From Nymphaea colorata (lineage: Eukaryota; Streptophyta; Magnoliopsida; Nymphaeales; Nymphaeaceae), in contig NC_045142.1 in NCBI RefSeq assembly GCF_008831285.2, positions 11,236,716 through 11,300,715 of the forward strand: a stretch of 64,000 nucleotides of DNA. Direction: 5' to 3'. This document shows positions 58,521-64,000 of this stretch, one piece after another. The notes under the pieces are model-generated. The model was not told the DNA's origin, ran no database searches, and saw nothing but the letters and a program-made list of their open reading frames with translations. Each line of letters starts with the position of its first letter. Within the stretch, counting starts at the first letter, position 1. The position numbers and the translations under genes are program-made.

Positions 58521-58527
58521 CCCACTT

Positions 58528-59040
58528 GCATCCAGTGTAGCATATAATTTCATGACAAATAAATATTCAAATTTAAATGCAACATAATAAAATTCAAACC
58601 AGATTAATAGAGTTTGAAACAGCATAGTATACACATTAATTAACATAGTTACATGCCTGCTAAAAAGAATAAAACAGTAATTTATTCAACTTACATTCCT
58701 CTTTCCTTTTATAATTCATGTATATCCATTAAAATAACTTTCAAGAAGATCTTTTCCTTTCCATGAGCTAATGTCATTCAAAGTTGCGAGTGCTGATTGA
58801 GATCAGACAAAACTCTTTGGTCAGGGTCAGCATGAATGGCATACAATTGCCATTGTCCTTTTTTGTTCTTCATGTGAGAGTAGCACTCATTTTTGAATAG
58901 ACTAGCATATCTATGCAACCTTTGAAGACAAAGATCCTCATCATAGTCATCTATATTGTTGCAAAAACTACAAGGAACTGCCACCTGGAGATCAGAACCA
59001 AAAAAGCAAACGTAATGCAAGCATATAAGCACATACATTA
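58528..59040. repeat. Direct repeat X, right copy, interrupted by Copia-5
   Basis: Longer form of the repeat at 51560-51914. Together the two copies bracket the array. Confidence 0.93.
58778..59010 (-). pseudogene. Unrecognised protein-coding remnant in repeat X
   Basis: The minus-strand frame has D-L-Q-V-A-V-P-C-S-F-C-N-N-I-D-D-Y, L-Q-R-L-H-R-Y-A and S-H-M-K-N-K-K-G-Q-W-Q-L-Y-A. It looks like real protein with a CSFC pair. The 51.6-kb copy lost the second half by the 160-bp deletion. The frame's outer part (59011-59164) is Copia-5 LTR and not part of it. I cannot assign a family. Confidence 0.35.
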
Positions 59041-59691
59041 TGTTGGGATATATGTTGGGATAAAATGCGGATATGCACAAATCTACTAGAAAAAATGATT
59101 CAACAACGAAGTATAGCCCAAACCGATCAAGCAATAAGCAACGGATCAACGACCAAACAATCACAAATGCACAAGAAGATTTTTACGTGGAAAACCCCTC
59201 TAAACAATGAGGGTAAAAACCACAGGGTACTACAACCCAAAACTCAATGCACTATAATCAATGATATAAGTTTTCTCACGAGGGGCTACACAAAGCCAAC
59301 CCTCAAATAATAATATTTCATCAAAACTATATGACAAAAACAAGGAAAATATCACCGATTGAATGCCCAAAACGTGGATTGGGAGGAGATGCGTTTCGCC
59401 TCCTCATTGGAATCGAATCTTGCTCTAGCCAAATGCTCGCAACTTTCTCTTCCTCTTCTCCTTCTCTCCTCTCTTCTTCTCCTTCTCTCCTCTTGCTGTG
59501 CAGCCACCAAGAGAGCTCCCCCTCTCTTTTTCCCCAAAACGGAACCCTAGAGAGAGAGAGAGAGAGAGAGAGACGTAAGAGGGATCGCTCGAGAGAGAGG
59601 GGGCACATCGCGTGCCCTCTTTTGTTTTCTCCGCCTGTCACTTAAGTGACGGGCTGGATCGGGTCCCATTGAGGCTGGACCCGACCCAACA
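59041..59691 (-). repeat. Copia-5 3' LTR
   Basis: 651 bp, TGTTGGGATA ... GACCCAACA, so the ends form TGTTGGG/CCCAACA inverted repeats. A (GA)n run lies at about 59551-59573. A polypurine tract (GGAGGGGGAG on the minus strand, about 59694-59703) follows directly. Confidence 0.92.
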
Positions 59692-59743
59692 AACTCCCCC
59701 TCCAGCCTCAAGTGAGGGAACATTCCTGCAAAAATGAACAAAA

Positions 59744-61953
59744 TTAATATACTGCCTTAAAGGCAGTCATCCCAACTAAGTCTCTACACATATCATGTTT
59801 CTCTTTAGATAGAGACTTCGTCATCATATCTGCAGGATTATCATCTGTATGGATCTTATCAAGAACAAGCTGCTTCGACTCTAGAACATCGCGTATCCAA
59901 TGATACCTTACGTCTATATGCTTTGACCTTGCATGCAAAGTAGAATTCTTTCCAAGGTGAATAGCACTCTGACTGTCACAGTAAAGCACATACTCGTCTT
60001 GACTGAACTGAAGTTCCTGCATGAACCTCTTCATCCATAGGAGCTCCTTGCTCGCCTCTGTAGCTGCAACAAACTCTGCTTCAGTAGTAGATAATGCTAC
60101 ACATTTCTGAAGTCTGGATTGCCAAGAAACTGCACCACCTACATATGTCAATAAAAAACCAGATATAGATCTTCTCCCGTCAATGTCCCCTGCCATGTTT
60201 GAATCTGTATACCCAATAAGAATAGATTTTTCTGCCCCAAAACAAAGTGAAAAACTGCTAGTTCCACGAAGGTATCTCAAAATCCATTTAACTGCTTCCC
60301 AGTGTTTCTTTCCTAGATTTGAGACAAACCGACTAACAACTCCAACTGAATGAGCAATATCAGGTCTAGTACATACCATAGCATACATCAGACTACCTGT
60401 GACTGAGGCATAGAGAATCTTCTCTATATCTTCTTTTTCTAAATCTGTCCTTGGACTCTGCTTGGTGCTCAACTTGAAATGCGCTGCAAGAGTGGTGCTA
60501 ACAGGCTTTGCCTTGTCCATGTGAAATCTTTGAAGTACTTTTTCAATGTACTTCTCCTGAGATAGCCATAGTTTCTTCGACGTCCTATCTCGCGTGATCT
60601 TCATACCCAAAATCTGACTAGCAGGTCCCAAGTCTTTCATAGCAAAAGACTTGCTCAACTCCTTTTTCAAGTTTGAAATTCTCGAGATATTATTGCCAAC
60701 AATAAGCATGTCATCAACATAAATCAACAAAATGACAAAATCATTACCTGAGAATTTCTTCACAAAGACGCAGTGATCTGAAGTAGTCTTGGTGTAGCCA
60801 TACTCCCCCATAAATGACTCAAACTTCTTGTACCACTGCTTAGGTGCCTGCTTCAGACCATACAAGTTTTTCTTTAATCTGCAAACATGGTTTTCTTTAC
60901 CTTTCACAAGAAAACCTTCGGGTTGCATCATGTAAATTTCCTCATCAAGATCACCATGAAGAAAAGCTGTCTTCACATCCATCTGCTCGATCTCCAAATC
61001 AAGACTGGCTGCCAAACTAAGAACAACTCTGATAGATGACATCTTGACCACCGTTGAGAATATCTCGTCAAAGTCAACTTCTTTCCTCTGATTGAACCCC
61101 TTCACAACCAACCTAGCTTTGTATCTTGGGTTTAGAGAGTTTTCATCATGCTTCACTCTAAAAACCCATTTGTTTCTCAATGCCCTCTTGCCTTGGGGCA
61201 ACTCCACAAGCTCAAAGGTGTGGTTGTCGTAAAGTGACTGCATCTCATCTTTCATGGCTTCCATCCACTTTTCCTTGTGCACATCATGCATAGCTTCTTC
61301 ATAGCATTCAGGCTCACCACTATCAGTCAACAAAATATAGTCATGTGCGGGATATGTAGTTGAGGGACGCCGCTCCCTCGTGGATCTTCGTTGCCGATCT
61401 ACATCTGAGGAAGAACCCTCCAAGTTATGATCGCCACTTTCGTCATCTGAATTAGGAATATATGGCATGTCTACTTGTCCTTCTCTATCATGTATCTGCC
61501 CAACAGCATCATCTGACACTGTTCTTGAAGTATTCTGCAAGGGAATAGGATCCACATCAACTGGCAAATAGCTGCTATGAGAAGAATTCTTTACTGCTTT
61601 CTGAATATCCTCAATATTCTGATCTTCAGCAAATACAACATCCCTGCTTCTGACAAGCTTCTTTTCAACTGGATCATACAATCTATAACCAAATTCATCA
61701 TGGCCATAACCCAAAAACACGCACTGCCTGCTTTTTTATTCCAACTTCAATCTCTCATCCTTTGGTATATGCACAAATGCCCTGCATCCAAATACACGTA
61801 AATGCTCATAGGATACATCTTTCCCATACCAAACTCTGTTAGGAACATCACCATCCAAAGGAACATGTGGAGACAAGTTAATCACATAAGCAGCAGTATG
61901 TAAAGCTTCACACCAAAAGGAATTAGATAACTTAGCTTTAGATAGGAGACATC
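59744..61953 (-). pseudogene. Copia-5 pol: integrase C-part, reverse transcriptase, RNase H
   Basis: The frame runs from 61953 to the stop at 59744 with a single in-frame TAA near 61736-61738; 658 codons below it are uninterrupted. Order: V-F-G-C-R-A-F-V-H-I-P, F-L-G-Y-G, R-N-K-W-V-F-R-V-K, Y-K-A-R-L-V-V-K-G-F-N-Q, M-D-V-K-T-A-F-L-H-G, L-I-Y-V-D-D-M-L-I (about residue 328), L-S-Q-E-K-Y-I, R-P-D-I-A-H-S-V-G, and S-T-T-E-A-E-F with D-S-Q-S-A-I-H in RNase H. The wording is close to the Tnt1 group. Low decay suggests a recent insertion; the truncation is what kills it. Confidence 0.95.
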
Positions 61954-64000
61954 TAGCTATGATGTACAAAAGCATCAAAAGGTGGTCAGTGATGCTCGGG
62001 TTTGCAAAGAGTTTCCTAATGTTTTAACTCATAGTCAGTAATGCTGTCCTATAATGACAATATCTTGGATATTCACAGCAGGTAGAATCGATGATTTTTC
62101 CAACATTACCAAAGTGGACATCCAACGATGAAAATAGACATGTTCGGACTGTTTTTATTGACGTTTTAGACTTTGTTGCTAGGTAGACATTCAACGACAA
62201 TTTATATTGTCACCACTGACTGCAATTAATGACGTCTAGATAACGTCATCAAACTTTACTTGCATTAGTTTTCCAATAAGTGTTTGTTTTCCCTTTAATA
62301 AGCAAAACAATATATAATATAGGTAGTAATACGAAGGTGTATAGCTTCCATTCCCCATGGTTCCACCTGATCTTCCACTATCAAATGGAATTTGGTTTTT
62401 AATTTAGTGTCTAGTTTCTACTAACTTCTTTTTTCGAATGATTGTCTAAAATTTTTTTTGCTCAATTGTTGCATCAGCCATAGTCATCAAGACAAGAATG
62501 ATGCTAAGACAAGCCTGCAAAATACCAAGTACCATCTGGTGTAAAAAATGAAGACTAAAAAAAACGGGCCCCTTTTGAGAATAGTTTAGGGAAAATCAAT
62601 GAACTAACAAGATCAAATTGCTATAACAACCTACTTACTCGCAAAGGTATAATTATGAAGGATATTCGTATCTAATGCAATGTTTGTATTGCTTTTCAAC
62701 TCAAGGAATTAATTGTCAATGGTGACGCTTCTAGAAGACAACAATATTGAAAGACAAATAGTACATCGAACTTCCAATGATGTACCAAAAGCCGTAGCAA
62801 GTTGTTAGGTAGAACATTCAATATGGTCTCTATCAGGATGCTACCTTCTTTGTCACCAACACAGCTTGTTTGGTACCATCACTAATAGAATTCAATCCCA
62901 TGTAATTCTAACCCTACCCAACTTGGATTAGATAAATCAATATCCCTATCTCGGACATGTCCATAATCCAGGTTTCCACAATATTGATGACCAAACCCAT
63001 GTTGCATGTCCTATTCAAATCCACATGCCAACTCAACCCGTATCCAAAATTTGCACCTGCAAAACCTAAATTTTTTTTATGTACAGAACAAATATTGAAA
63101 CAATTCTTTGAAGCTCCATTGGCTTTTGACTGTCAATTAAACGTAGCTCTAATGTACAAAAGCATCAATAATGGAGTCAGTGGTGCTGAGGTTTGCAAAG
63201 AGTTTCCTAATGTTTTAACTCATAGCCAGTAACGCATCTTAAAATGACAAAATCTTGGATAGTTGCAGTAAGTAGAATCAATAATTTTTTGAACATTGCT
63301 AAAGTGGACATACGATGGTGCTAAGTTGCTAAGTAGACATTTAGTGACAATTAGTATGGTCACTATTAACTGCAATTAGTGACGTCTAGATGACATCCTC
63401 AACCTTTACTAACATCAGTTTCCGAGCAGTGTTTGTTTTTCTTTTTAGTAAACAAAATACAATTACTCATGTATAAAAAGTACACATAGATGACAGACAA
63501 TAGTATTGGCAGTAATATGAAGGTGCAATAGATGCCATTCCCTATGGTTCCATTTGATCTTCCATATCAAATGCAATTTGGATTTTAATTTAATGTCCAA
63601 TGTTTACTAGCTTTATTTGAAATGATTGTTGTAAAATTTTTTGCTCAAATGTTCCATTAGCCGTGGTCATCAAAATAGGAATGGACTTAAAGGAAGCTTT
63701 CAAACCACTAAGAAAATAAAGAACATCATATGAAAAAGTGTAATTATTTGAAATGCTTGTTTTAATTTTTTTTTTTTTTGCTCAAACGTTCCATCATGCA
63801 TGGTCATCAAAATAGGAATGGGCTTAAGGCAAGCTTTCAAATTACTGGGTAAACAAATAACATATTGTGCAAAAGGGTAATACTTCAAAACAAGGACCCC
63901 TTCTGATAGTAGTTTAAGGGAAGTCAATCGATTAACAAGATCCAATGTGCTATAACTGCCTACTTGGCCACAAAGGTAGGATATGATGATCTTAACAAAT
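61954..64000 (+). repeat. Second copy of array segment 56291-58337, fused to the broken end of Copia-5
   Basis: Nearly base-for-base copy at an offset of 5663: in the first about 340 bp I see only about two differences; later parts show a few per hundred. It contains the exon-like frame again (62957-63232, open to T-H-S-Q). Similarity weakens in the last about 20 bases of the window. Confidence 0.95.

Larger units (their letters stand above)
59041..61953 (-). mobile_element. Copia-5: Tnt1-like retrotransposon, 5' half deleted
   Basis: The 3' LTR (59041-59691), polypurine tract and the pol end are intact-looking. Homology stops at 61953 in the integrase C-terminal part; gag, protease, most of integrase, primer site and the 5' LTR are missing. 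The sequence beyond is array repeat. Insertion site known from the empty copy at 51914. Confidence 0.93.

Noticed and set aside
59331-59645. 104-codon frames on both strands in the Copia-5 LTR
   Set aside because: Low-complexity Ser/Arg-Glu sequence from the (GA)n run in the LTR.

Overview
This is nuclear DNA of a flowering plant, dominated by transposable elements. The evidence is plant-type Copia retrotransposons with initiator-Met primer sites, a CACTA (En/Spm) transposase with DUF4218/DUF4216-like domains, plant L1-type LINEs, hAT/MITE remnants, many (TC)n and (TA)n microsatellites, and a plant type III polyketide synthase with the family's conserved intron. I cannot name the species.

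Layout. 1-6.1 kb: decayed CACTA TNP2 transposase (+), split by about 2.8 kb of unrelated sequence. 7.0-12.4 kb: complete but decayed Copia-1 (-) with both LTRs and a perfect 5-bp target duplication (CCGTA). 13.2-13.9 kb: LINE tail remnant. 14-17 kb: repeats, microsatellites and a foldback-like element. 17.76-18.78 kb: broken polyketide synthase paralogue (+), its 3' half lost where Copia-2 begins. 18.8-22.2 kb: Copia-2 (-), joined head to head with Copia-3 (+, 22.2-26.1 kb), which carries a hAT-type MITE. 28.1-32.6 kb: Copia-4 (-), both LTRs, reverse transcriptase active site mutated. 33.0-38.9 kb: full-length LINE-1 (-) with an intact 1111-residue ORF2. 39.4-41.8 kb: intact two-exon type III polyketide synthase (-), the only convincing intact host gene. 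43.2-44.9 kb: decayed 5'-truncated LINE-2 (+) of the same family. 47-64 kb: an unusual repeat territory with an inverted unit, a direct array of at least five 0.7-1.4 kb units each carrying the same short exon-like reading frame, a flanking direct repeat, a truncated Tnt1-like Copia-5 (-), and a recent second copy of two array units fused to the broken end of Copia-5.

How parts relate. The two polyketide synthase copies share first exon, intron position and TATA region. They face each other about 20 kb apart with transposons between them, so one gene survived and the other was destroyed. The most unusual system is LINE-1/LINE-2. Both copies end at the same base and pass directly into a (TC)n tract, and LINE-1 is bordered by (GA)n/(TC)n on both sides. 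Its ORF1 region holds an exact RanBP2-type zinc finger pattern, and ORF2 starts with an ATGA overlap on the upstream reading frame. This fits a plant LINE lineage that integrates at, or is tailed by, a dinucleotide microsatellite.
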